From Acetatifactor sp. (GTDB taxonomy: Bacteria; Bacillota; Clostridia; Lachnospirales; Lachnospiraceae), in assembly GCA_024699575.1 (NCBI GenBank), contig JAILPF010000446.1:1-7569 (forward strand): a stretch of DNA of 7,569 nucleotides. The letters run 5' to 3'. The notes under the pieces are model-generated. The model saw nothing but the letters and a program-made list of their open reading frames with translations, did not search any database and was not told where the DNA came from. Numbering within the stretch: position 1 is the stretch's first letter; each line of letters starts with the position of its first letter. Both the position numbers and the translations under genes were made by a program. Below, one piece after another: positions 1 to 6,420 of this stretch.

Positions 1-1
1 A

Positions 2-184
2 ACAGAGCAAAGAGTCAGAGAGCGTGTAAGATTTGCAGGAACCGGATATGAAGTGGAACGAGGCGATTCTCTTTCCAAAATTGCAAGAGAGCATGGTATG
101 TCTTTGGCACAGCTGCTTAGATTGAATCCGCAGATTACAGATATCTCAAGGATTAAGATTGACCAAATAATTAAAGTGAAATAA
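2..184 (+). CDS. C-terminal end of a LysM-domain protein (partial)
   Basis: The reading frame is open from the left edge and stops at TAA 182-184, giving the last 60 residues of a protein that starts outside the window. Residues from about YEVERGDSLSKIAREHG through LLRLNP to the end IIKVK have the LysM pattern: an opening 'Y.V..GDSLS.IA' strand and helix, the 'NP.I.....I..GQ.I.V' second half, and a terminal beta strand. LysM domains bind N-acetylglucosamine-containing glycans, usually peptidoglycan, so the protein probably acts at the cell wall. This is known for the family and not shown here. The usual G before Q in the last motif is replaced (IDQIIKVK). The catalytic or other part of the protein is not visible, so its enzymatic role cannot be named. 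The fucosidase gene begins 18 bases after the stop, which suggests one transcript. Confidence 0.85.
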   Translation, partial: TEQRVRERVRFAGTGYEVERGDSLSKIAREHGMSLAQLLRLNPQITDISRIKIDQIIKVK

Positions 185-190
185 AAGGAG
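183..190 (+). promoter_or_regulatory. Ribosome binding site with ambiguous start choice
   Basis: AAAAGGAG overlaps the LysM stop codon. It lies 7 bases before an ATG at 198 and 12 bases before the in-frame fucosidase ATG at 203. The better-spaced ATG at 198 opens only a 7-codon peptide (MTWQNIL). Its TGA (219-221) overlaps a second in-frame fucosidase ATG at 218-220. The true fucosidase start is therefore either 203 or, by translational restart, 218. Confidence 0.6.
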
Positions 191-202
191 ACAGTTTATG
201 AC

Positions 203-1525
203 ATGGCAGAACATATTATGAAGGACGCAGAGCTGGCATCCATGTTAAAAGGACAGATTTCATCGGCTGCAAAGGAGTATGATACATTGACAGATGCGGA
301 AGAACTGCATTTGGCGGAGGAGGACATCAAGTGGTGGAGAGATGCCAAAATCGGTATGTTTATTCACTGGGGAATTTACTCGGTAGTCGGCAAAGGTGAG
401 TGGTCCTATTTCAATGAGAAGATGGATGAGACGGAGTACCGCAAAATTGGGGAAACTCAGTTTAAACAGGAAAAAACGGCTGATGAGATTACGGACGAAT
501 GGATGCAGTATGCAAAGATGTTCGGTGCAAATTATGCTGTGATGGTGACGAGACATCACGATGGATACGCCCTGTGGGACAGTGCGTGTAGCTGGAAGGA
601 TTTCACTACTGTAAAACTTGGCCCGGGCAGGGATTATGTGGATGCGTTTACCAGAAGTTGCAGGAAATACGGTATGAAAGTAGGGCTTTATTATTCCCCA
701 ATGGACTGGAGATTTCCGGGTTATTTTGAGTATGAGAAGTATCCGGAGAGTGCAAAGCTGATGAAGGAGCAGGCATACGGACAAATCAAGGAACTTGCGA
801 CAAAATATGGTCCGGTAGATATCTTCTGGTATGACGGAGGGTGGCTTGCCCACCGTGGTACCGATGCTGATGCTGCATGGTTCTGGGAGCCTGTAAAGAT
901 GAATAAAATGCTGCGTTCCTATCAGCCGAAGGTCATGGTGACACCCAGATCCGGATATCGTGGCGATTTTCTGTGTGATGAGGGACCGAAAGCAGTCTAC
1001 GGAAAGGTGATTCATACGCCATGGGAGAAGTGTCTTTCCGCTTCCGCTGCATGGGGCTACATTCCGAATGATCGGTATTATTCTTTTGAATTTCTTCTTA
1101 CAATGATGATTAATACAGTCTGTAGAGGTGGAAATTATCTATTAAACGTAGGTCCCAAACCCAACGGTGAAATTCCAGAGGAAGAAAAAGTATTATTGAA
1201 ACAATTGGGAGAGTGGCTTCGTGAAAATGGAGAGTCAGTCTACGGTACGAGGGGTGGTTTCTTAGAGCCGGTGGATGATGTATACGGATGTACACAGACA
1301 AAAGATGCATTATATTTTCATATTTTGGATTGTGAGTCTTTTCAAAATCAAAGAATAGATTTTGGAAAATATGTACCTGAGAATGCATGCATTTTAAATG
1401 GGGAAGAGATTCCTTTCGAATTAGATGGTACGACGGTCAAATTTCTTCTGCCGGAGGATGTTGTTCGGGAAAAGAAAGTTGATACAATTATAAAGGTTCA
1501 TGGCAGAATGACGAACAACTTATGA
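203..1525 (+). CDS. Alpha-L-fucosidase, GH29, cytoplasmic
   Basis: This is a 440-residue glycoside hydrolase family 29 enzyme, which removes alpha-L-fucose from glycan ends with retention of configuration. Visible family motifs are KWWRDAKIGMFIHWG (H55, W56), RHHDGYALWDS (H118, H119, D120), GLYYSPMDW, and DIFWYDGGW with the expected catalytic nucleophile D211. Further on come the WEKC...AWGY block and NYLLNVGPKPNGEIP. The N-terminal half is the catalytic barrel. The last 90 or so residues (from about YGTRGG) form the short C-terminal beta domain usual in the family. There is no signal peptide or membrane segment, so it should act in the cytoplasm on imported fucosylated oligosaccharides; the natural substrate (mucin, milk or plant glycan) cannot be read from sequence. 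The general acid/base is not conserved across GH29 and I do not assign it. The first 40 residues are a charged, helical-looking extension. The start is 203, with 218 as an alternative. The gene probably shares a transcript with the LysM gene. No clear terminator follows. Confidence 0.93.
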   Translation: MAEHIMKDAELASMLKGQISSAAKEYDTLTDAEELHLAEEDIKWWRDAKIGMFIHWGIYSVVGKGEWSYFNEKMDETEYRKIGETQFKQEKTADEITDEWMQYAKMFGANYAVMVTRHHDGYALWDSACSWKDFTTVKLGPGRDYVDAFTRSCRKYGMKVGLYYSPMDWRFPGYFEYEKYPESAKLMKEQAYGQIKELATKYGPVDIFWYDGGWLAHRGTDADAAWFWEPVKMNKMLRSYQPKVMVTPRSGYRGDFLCDEGPKAVYGKVIHTPWEKCLSASAAWGYIPNDRYYSFEFLLTMMINTVCRGGNYLLNVGPKPNGEIPEEEKVLLKQLGEWLRENGESVYGTRGGFLEPVDDVYGCTQTKDALYFHILDCESFQNQRIDFGKYVPENACILNGEEIPFELDGTTVKFLLPEDVVREKKVDTIIKVHGRMTNNL

Positions 1526-1699
1526 CAAGGATATATAAGATTGTGCAATATCACATAAGATGGCGAAAATTTCCAACAAAAAATAGACACTTCCAATAAA
1601 AATAGATACTTATTTCTACTCCCTAAATACGATACACTCAAATAGCATTTGGTACCGATGCAATCATGTAACAAAAAGAGTGTAAAGAGGGGAAGGGAA
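1526..1699 (+). promoter_or_regulatory. Intergenic region with candidate activator-dependent laminarinase promoter
   Basis: This AT-rich gap separates the fucosidase stop from the laminarinase ATG. It holds a tandem direct repeat (1571-1609, listed separately). Downstream is a weak -10-like TACACT (1633-1638) placed 17 bases after a poor -35 (TTATTT, 1610-1615), which itself touches the repeat. A weak -35 directly preceded by repeated sites is the layout of a promoter that needs an activator; this is inference. An imperfect dyad TGTG-N6-CACA (1542-1555) is also present. It does not fit the CRP spacing or the CcpA cre consensus. The leader would be about 55 bases with the ribosome site AGAGGGG at 1686-1692. 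Confidence 0.35.
1571..1609 (+). repeat. Tandem 20-bp direct repeat upstream of the laminarinase
   Basis: Copy 1 (1571-1590) reads TTCCAACAAAAAATAGACAC. Copy 2 (1591-1609) reads TTCCAATAAAAATAGATAC. They differ by one A in the A-tract and by two C/T changes. The copies abut head to tail, so the A-tracts recur at about two helical turns, which would favour DNA bending. Direct repeats of about 20 bp beside a weak -35 are typical binding arrangements for AraC-type activators and some response regulators. Confidence 0.7.
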
Positions 1700-4576
1700 A
1701 TGAAGAGAAGGTTTCAATGGAAGAAGGCCTGTGCCGGACTGTTGATGACGGTGGCATTGGTGGTGTCAGGGGTGACTCCGTCAACAGCCACAATCGCTCA
1801 TGCAGCTGAAGCGCAGAATGTAACGATTCAGTCGATGGCTTATGATGATGGACCAACGTTTACTGCATCAGGAATGAATGAGGCAAGCTTTGGATTTCGG
1901 ATGCCGTTCTTTAACGGGGGAGCGAATTCCTGGAGTGAGGTCTCAGCAGACCTGGCAGTTAATGTGAAGGTGAATGGGACATGGGTGGATATCGATTCTG
2001 TGGACCAATATGTCTACAATAGCAATTGGGGACATTGGTCGGACTGCGGTTTCAACGGTTACTGGTTCAAGGTCAGCGAGACAACCTATTTGCAGTTGTA
2101 TTCCAAATCCAATCCGAATGTGACTCTGGAGTATACGCTTGTCTTAAATAAGACAGATGCATCCAGTGTTACAGCTTTGTCTGCGGTGTCTGGGACAACA
2201 ATCTCTGCCAATCGTACGGGGACCGGATTTATTGCATTTCCCAATGCAATAGCCGGGGGAAATTCTTACCCTACAGATGCGGAGAGCCTTGTTGTGTATG
2301 TAAAGGGAGTGAATGAGCCGGAAAATGCTTATGTGAATATTGATAATAATGCGGCAAGTGGTTGGATTTACAATACGAACTTCGGAGTGGAGCAGTATGG
2401 TTACTGGTTTACGGTAAAGGATACCGGTTCCATCAACGTAAAAGTGGCACTCAAAGGACATGAACAGATTTATCAGGTGTATACCATTACTTACTCTGAC
2501 ACGTTGAGAAATGATTATACTGTACATGCCAATGGTTCCACCACGATTACAGCGGATGCTCAGACCGGAGCGTGCGGTGTGGTGTTCCCTTATCTGGGAG
2601 GAACCTCGGATGAGAATCTTCCGACCAACAAAGAGTTGGGGAATTTTGTGCTGGAGTTCTTTGATGGGACGAACTGGGTGGAATTTTCCAACAGCGCAGT
2701 AAGTGGATGGTTCTACCAGGGTAACGGATATGTTTCTTATTCTTCCAAGAACCAATGGGGATATTTCGATGATTATGTTTACGGACTCTGGTTTCAGCCT
2801 GTAACAGAAGACTTTAAACTTAGAATCGGTTATCCGCAAAACGGAATGGCAGGCGGAGCGGTTGGTTCCAACTATATTGAATATCAATTTGTCGGAGCAC
2901 CGGATGCATACCGTCCTGAGGATGCTAACGTAGGCGATATTGCTGTGGGCGGCGCCGGTAGCAGTGCGGATAGTCTGGATGGCTGGGTTCTGTGCTATCA
3001 GGACGAGTTTAATGGCAATACGTTGGATATGAACAGCTGGAGCTACAACACCGGTTATTTCCTTGATCCATCCGATCCCAATACCTTCGGATGGGGAAAT
3101 AATGAGGCAGAGTATTATACCTCAGATGCAGACAATATCTATCTGAGTGACGGAAAGCTTCATTTGGTTGCAAAGTATGATCCTTATACATTTACCTGTA
3201 CGGATGCGGCACATACGCAGGTGACTGCCAATTATTCTTCCGGTAAGATTATATCTAAGAACAAAGTGCAGTTCACCTATGGCAGAATTGATTTCTGTGC
3301 GAAGCTTCCGGCGGGTAACGGACTGTGGCCTGCGTTATGGCTTCTGCCAAACGATGATATTTACGGAACATGGGCTTCCTCCGGTGAGATTGATGTTATG
3401 GAGGCAAGAGGCCGTGTGACCAACTCCACCAGCGGCACCATTCATTATGGTGGAACGTGGCCAAACAACAGATATACGGGTACTGATTATGTGTTTCCGG
3501 AAGGCTCCACCTTTGATGACGGGTATCATGTGTACAGTGTGATTTGGGAGGAGGATAATATCACATGGTATGTGGATGGCAAGTTCTTCCAGTACATTCC
3601 AAGCAGCCAGTGGTATTCTGCCAATTCACCTACACAGACAGCACCTTTTGACCAAAATTTCTATATTATCATGAATCTGGCAGTGGGTGGATGGTTTGAC
3701 GGTAATCTATTGCCGGACGCCGGCTTCCAACAGGCTGAGATGCTGGTAGACTATGTTCGTGTGTATAAGGCTGAAGGAAAAGAAAATGTGGGAAGCATCA
3801 TTGTGCCACAGGAAGGTGCGAACCCGAATCCCGGAAATGAACCGGGCTCCGGAACGGAGCCAAATCCCGGAACACAACCGGGAGATGAACCCGGCACATT
3901 TGTGCCTACGGATGAATATGGTATCCGTTACAATAATGATGGTACGGTAACCTTCTATTTGCAGGCACAGGATACAGAGTTTGGTCCGATGGTATATTAT
4001 GGAGCAAATCTGGATGAACCTGCACTCTACAAAATGGCAGGGGCATTCCTGACAAAAGATGCTTCCATGGGGGAAAATTATTTCAGTTATACAACATCTG
4101 CATCCTATGCAGGAACGGATGTGCTATCTTATCTGTTTAGCTATTCGCCTCTTTCCGGTGGTGGAAGAATAGACTCTGCAATTGAAAGCCGTAGGCTTAG
4201 TGATGCAGGGACACCTTCACATCCGCAGGAGGGAACGAATCCTGAGCAGAATCAAGGGGAATCCGGTTCCACACCGGAGGTCGGAAATGAGGAATACGGG
4301 GTAATTCCAAATGGTGACGGAACTTTGACTTTTTATATTTATGCGAATGAGCAGGAAATGGCTCCACTTGTGTTCTGGGGAATCAATGTGGAGGATCCGC
4401 AGTTGTGGAAGCTTTCCGGTGCCGTGATGAGTCGTACCGGTGACAGGGAAGGCTTTTATACCTATACAATACCCGCAGTTGCACAGGGCAGTAGTGTATC
4501 CTATATGTTTGGATATACTCCTCTTGGACAGAGTGGCAGAAGAGATACAGCGATTGTGACTCAGAGTGTAAATTAA
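1700..4576 (+). CDS. Secreted multimodular GH16 laminarinase (endo-beta-1,3-glucanase)
   Basis: This 958-residue extracellular enzyme should cleave beta-1,3-glucans such as laminarin, callose or fungal/cereal glucans. I chose ATG 1700 over an upstream in-frame TTG at 1649 because AGAGGGG (1686-1692) lies 7 bases ahead and the signal peptide begins there: KRRFQWKK, then a hydrophobic stretch, with cleavage near AHA-A (residue 35). Three related beta-rich modules follow, roughly 40-152, 160-266 and 278-398, sharing FPxxxGG, SGWxY and GYWF-type blocks. The GH16 domain spans about 429-690, with WGNNEAEYYT, GLWPALWLLP and the active-site signature GEIDVMEARG. In that signature the expected nucleophile is E563, the assisting Asp is D565 and the acid/base is E568. 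The extra residue in ExDxxE is typical of laminarinases rather than lichenases. A Pro/Gly/Glu-rich linker (about 697-735) leads to two similar C-terminal modules (738-835 and 862-958). No LPXTG or S-layer anchor is present, so it is probably released. The gene appears to be transcribed alone. Confidence 0.93.
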   Translation: MKRRFQWKKACAGLLMTVALVVSGVTPSTATIAHAAEAQNVTIQSMAYDDGPTFTASGMNEASFGFRMPFFNGGANSWSEVSADLAVNVKVNGTWVDIDSVDQYVYNSNWGHWSDCGFNGYWFKVSETTYLQLYSKSNPNVTLEYTLVLNKTDASSVTALSAVSGTTISANRTGTGFIAFPNAIAGGNSYPTDAESLVVYVKGVNEPENAYVNIDNNAASGWIYNTNFGVEQYGYWFTVKDTGSINVKVALKGHEQIYQVYTITYSDTLRNDYTVHANGSTTITADAQTGACGVVFPYLGGTSDENLPTNKELGNFVLEFFDGTNWVEFSNSAVSGWFYQGNGYVSYSSKNQWGYFDDYVYGLWFQPVTEDFKLRIGYPQNGMAGGAVGSNYIEYQFVGAPDAYRPEDANVGDIAVGGAGSSADSLDGWVLCYQDEFNGNTLDMNSWSYNTGYFLDPSDPNTFGWGNNEAEYYTSDADNIYLSDGKLHLVAKYDPYTFTCTDAAHTQVTANYSSGKIISKNKVQFTYGRIDFCAKLPAGNGLWPALWLLPNDDIYGTWASSGEIDVMEARGRVTNSTSGTIHYGGTWPNNRYTGTDYVFPEGSTFDDGYHVYSVIWEEDNITWYVDGKFFQYIPSSQWYSANSPTQTAPFDQNFYIIMNLAVGGWFDGNLLPDAGFQQAEMLVDYVRVYKAEGKENVGSIIVPQEGANPNPGNEPGSGTEPNPGTQPGDEPGTFVPTDEYGIRYNNDGTVTFYLQAQDTEFGPMVYYGANLDEPALYKMAGAFLTKDASMGENYFSYTTSASYAGTDVLSYLFSYSPLSGGGRIDSAIESRRLSDAGTPSHPQEGTNPEQNQGESGSTPEVGNEEYGVIPNGDGTLTFYIYANEQEMAPLVFWGINVEDPQLWKLSGAVMSRTGDREGFYTYTIPAVAQGSSVSYMFGYTPLGQSGRRDTAIVTQSVN
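2195..2893 (+). other. Second and third copies of the repeated N-terminal module
   Basis: Residues 166-398 of the laminarinase contain two modules that align with each other and with the module at 40-152. Each opens with T(I)TA/SA and G-x-x-F-P. Each then has a beta strand of the type LxVxV...WVxI, a SGWxYN-like turn, a GYWF/GLWF strand and a closing YxYxF strand. Copy 1 lacks the FP but keeps RMPFFNGG, VNGTWVDI, NGYWFKV and LEYTLVL. The aromatic residues in the turns suggest glycan binding. I do not recognise a named CBM family. Confidence 0.6.
3911..4573 (+). other. Duplicated C-terminal CBM56-like modules
   Basis: Two copies of about 95 residues end the laminarinase. Copy 1 (residues 738-835) starts DEYGIRYNNDGTVTFYLQ and ends GGGRIDSAI. 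Copy 2 (862-958) starts EEYGVIPNGDGTLTFYIY and ends SGRRDTAI. Both carry P-(M/L)-V-(Y/F)-(Y/W)-G, (Y/W)-K-(M/L)-(A/S)-GA and LSY/VSY-(L/M)-F-(S/G)-Y-(S/T)-PL. They are joined by a Pro/Glu/Gly/Gln-rich linker. The order of strands recalls CBM56, a beta-1,3-glucan-binding family on bacterial GH16 enzymes; this match is from memory and approximate. Confidence 0.5.
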
Positions 4577-4581
4577 AGAGA

Positions 4582-4626
4582 GACAAAACGAGGGCAGGCA
4601 TGTTTACAGACATGCCTGCTTTTGTC
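4582..4626 (+). terminator. Rho-independent terminator after the laminarinase
   Basis: GCAGGCATGT (4594-4603) pairs perfectly with ACATGCCTGC (4610-4619) around the loop TTACAG, and TTTT follows. GACAAAA (4582-4588) can also pair with TTTTGTC (4620-4626) across a 5-base bulge, lengthening the stem. It lies 5 bases after the stop and insulates the downstream operon. Confidence 0.93.
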
Positions 4627-4636
4627 ATGAGGACAT

Positions 4637-4665
4637 TTGATATTTTCGGTGAATATTGGTATGAT
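4637..4665 (+). promoter_or_regulatory. Extended -10 promoter of the umuC-yolD operon
   Basis: TTGATA (4637-4642) and TATGAT (4660-4665) are separated by exactly 17 bases. Each matches the sigma-A consensus at five of six positions, and TG at 4657-4658 gives an extended -10. Transcription should begin near 4672, leaving a leader of about 23 bases with AAGAGGG (4681-4687) as ribosome site. A small dyad ATATT-N7-AATAT (4640-4656) sits between the two boxes and could be an operator. No GAAC-N4-GTTC LexA box of the Bacillus type is visible. Confidence 0.75.
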
Positions 4666-4694
4666 ATTTTATAGAAAACAAAGAGGGATGATTC

Positions 4695-6035
4695 ATGGCG
4701 TTGGAACAAACTTTTCTCTGCGTAGATTTGAAATCCTTTTATGCCTCAGTGGAATGTGTGGAGCGGGGGCTGGATGCGATGACGACCGATTTGGTGGTGG
4801 CTGACCCGGAGAGGACAGACAAAACCATCTGTCTGGCAGTATCCCCATCCTTGAAGGCAAAGGGAGTAAGAAACAGGTGCAGAGTTTTTGAAATACCGAA
4901 AAATTTAAACTACATCATGGCAACACCCAGAATGCAGTTGTATATTGATTATTCTGCTCGGATATACAGTATTTATCTGAAGTATATTGCACCGAGGGAT
5001 ATTCATGTCTATTCCATCGATGAGGTGTTTATGGATGTGACTCATTATCTGGATATGTATGGAATGACTGCACAGCAATTAGGAACCGCAATCTCTAGAG
5101 ATATTCTGAAAACAGTTGGCATCACGGCATCCTGCGGTATCGGAAGTAATCTGTATCTTGCGAAGGTTGCCATGGATATTACAGCCAAGCATGCACAGCC
5201 CAACGAAGAAGGTGTCCGAATCGGGGTTTTGACAGAGGAGTCCTATCGGAGGGAGCTCTGGGACCACAAGCCGCTTACGGATTTCTGGCGGGTGGGTGCA
5301 GGTACGGTAGAACGGTTAAAGCATGTGGGAATTTTTACCATGGGAGACATAGCAAGGGCAAGTATCCGTCAGGAGGACATGCTTTATAAGCTGTTTGGAG
5401 TGGATGCGGAGCTCTTGATCGACCATGCCTGGGGAGTGGAACCCTGTACTATGGAGGATATCAAAAATTATAAATCTCAGACCAACTGTTTGACTTCGGG
5501 ACAGGTGTTGCAGTGTGCTTATCCCGCGGACAAAGCGAGAATTGTGATACGTGAGATGACAGAATTTCTGGTGCTTGACCTGGTGGAAAAAGGTCTGGGA
5601 ACAGATTCTTTGACGCTTCATGTGGGGTACGACAAGGAGAGTAGTGAACAGAGCAATTACCGGGGAGAAATGCACAGGGATTATTATGGAAGAACAGTGC
5701 CAAAGCCTGCCCATGGCACAGCCAATCTTGGCAGCGTTACGAACTCGAGTAAACGCATTGTGGATGCAGTACTGGAACTCTATGACAGGATAGTCAATCC
5801 GGCTCTTATGGTGAGACGTATGAATATCAGTGCTAACAGGGTGGTGGATATGGTATATGAACAATATGACTTATTTACAGATCCGGTGGCACTGGAGAAG
5901 GAACGCAGGATACAGAATGCAATGTTGGATATCAAAAAGAAATTTGGTAAGAATGCAATTTTGAAAGGAAACGATTTGGAAGAGGGCGCCACTGCGATAG
6001 AGAGAAACCGCCAGATTGGCGGACATAAGGCGTAA
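4695..6035 (+). CDS. Y-family DNA polymerase, UmuC-like (translesion synthesis)
   Basis: This is a 446-residue error-prone polymerase that copies across damaged template bases. CVDLKSFYASVE supplies the first catalytic metal ligand (D11). VYSIDEVFMDV supplies D109 and E110. ASCGIGSNLYLAK is the palm motif, and DFWRVGAGTVERLKHVGIFTMGDIA (about residues 195-219) is the helix-hairpin-helix thumb. A little-finger domain follows. Near the C-terminus QYDLF (Q390-F394) fits the beta-clamp-binding consensus. The protein closes with LEEGATAIERNRQIGGHKA, an ending usual for the Firmicute UmuC-like group paired with YolD. All catalytic residues are present and the length is normal, so it should be active. 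The start at 4695 has AAGAGGG 7 bases ahead. The gene has its own promoter and is followed after 10 bases by yolD, its expected partner. Induction by DNA damage is likely from the family, but no LexA box is seen. Confidence 0.93.
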   Translation: MALEQTFLCVDLKSFYASVECVERGLDAMTTDLVVADPERTDKTICLAVSPSLKAKGVRNRCRVFEIPKNLNYIMATPRMQLYIDYSARIYSIYLKYIAPRDIHVYSIDEVFMDVTHYLDMYGMTAQQLGTAISRDILKTVGITASCGIGSNLYLAKVAMDITAKHAQPNEEGVRIGVLTEESYRRELWDHKPLTDFWRVGAGTVERLKHVGIFTMGDIARASIRQEDMLYKLFGVDAELLIDHAWGVEPCTMEDIKNYKSQTNCLTSGQVLQCAYPADKARIVIREMTEFLVLDLVEKGLGTDSLTLHVGYDKESSEQSNYRGEMHRDYYGRTVPKPAHGTANLGSVTNSSKRIVDAVLELYDRIVNPALMVRRMNISANRVVDMVYEQYDLFTDPVALEKERRIQNAMLDIKKKFGKNAILKGNDLEEGATAIERNRQIGGHKA

Positions 6036-6088
6036 GGAGGTCTATATGGGAAAGTATGATGATATCCTGAACATGCAGCCGCCAATCT
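6008..6088 (+). promoter_or_regulatory. Alternative inverted repeats flanking the yolD ribosome site
   Basis: CCGCCA (6008-6013) can fold with TGGCGG (6017-6022) around GAT. The overlapping AGATTGGCGG (6013-6022) is also a perfect 10-base complement of CCGCCAATCT (6079-6088) inside yolD. The two pairings exclude each other. The second would enclose the yolD ribosome site and start codon in a 56-base loop. The pairing is seen directly; a regulatory effect is inference. Confidence 0.35.
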
Positions 6089-6420
6089 CGGGAAAACACC
6101 CTAAGATGGATATTGCGGACCGGGCAAAGCAGTTTGCTCCGTTTGCGGCTCTGACAGGTCATGAGGCTGCAATTCGCGCAAGAGAAAAAATCGTAGTGGA
6201 TAAAATTGAACTTTCCGAGGATGCTGCGGAGGAGTTAGACAGGACTCTGCGGGAAATACAAAGAGGTATGCTGGTAAAGGCGGTATATTTTAAAAATGGA
6301 GAGTATCTGGAGGTCACAGGGATGGTCGCAAGGCTTAACGCGATAGAGCGAGAGCTGCGGATTGTAGATACCGTCATACCGCTTGAGGATTTGCTTTTTG
6401 TAGAGCGATTATCTATTTAG
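6046..6420 (+). CDS. YolD-like protein, partner of the UmuC-like polymerase
   Basis: This is a 124-residue soluble protein of the YolD-like family. The hallmark block is DRAKQFAPFAALTGHE (about residues 25-40), followed by a helical segment with many charges and a C-terminal beta-rich half (LVKAVYFKNGEYLEVTGMV, then RIVDTVIPLEDLLFV). In Firmicutes such proteins are encoded beside UmuC-like polymerases and are thought to replace UmuD as the polymerase's regulatory subunit; the UvrX/YolD and YqjW/YqjX pairs of Bacillus are the usual examples. I placed the start at ATG 6046 because a consensus AAGGAGG (6034-6040) lies 5 bases ahead; an upstream in-frame ATG at 6016 is inside the polymerase and lacks one. 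The ribosome site overlaps the polymerase stop, so the two are probably translationally linked. The last codons overlap a convergent regulator remnant by 12 bases, so the final residues (RLSI) may be a replaced tail. Confidence 0.9.
   Translation: MGKYDDILNMQPPISGKHPKMDIADRAKQFAPFAALTGHEAAIRAREKIVVDKIELSEDAAEELDRTLREIQRGMLVKAVYFKNGEYLEVTGMVARLNAIERELRIVDTVIPLEDLLFVERLSI

Noticed and set aside
260..1015. Long minus-strand open frame (251 residues) opposite the fucosidase
   Set aside because: It lies wholly within the GH29 gene, has no recognisable domain and no ribosome site, and is a composition shadow.
1541..1557. Possible CRP or CcpA operator (TGTG...CACA)
   Set aside because: The arms are separated by 6 bases rather than the 8 of a CRP site, and the centre lacks the CG and A-tract of a cre site.
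1649..1699. In-frame upstream TTG start for the laminarinase adding 17 residues
   Set aside because: It has no ribosome site and would put charged residues ahead of a normal signal peptide; ATG 1700 has a good site at the right spacing.
2144..2887. Long minus-strand open frame (247 residues) opposite the laminarinase
   Set aside because: It is antisense to the repeated N-terminal modules and has no domain or start signal of its own.
3068..3094. 8-bp perfect inverted repeat CCATCCGA / TCGGATGG in the laminarinase
   Set aside because: It lies inside the conserved GH16 coding region with no T-tract or nearby start, so chance is the simpler explanation.
4621..4694. Canonical Gram-positive LexA box before the polymerase
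   Set aside because: No GAAC-N4-GTTC pattern or close variant is present; only a 5-base dyad is found.
5316..5864. Minus-strand open frame (182 residues) opposite the polymerase
   Set aside because: It is fully embedded in a conserved, intact polymerase gene, and its translation is rich in His, Ser and Cys without any motif.
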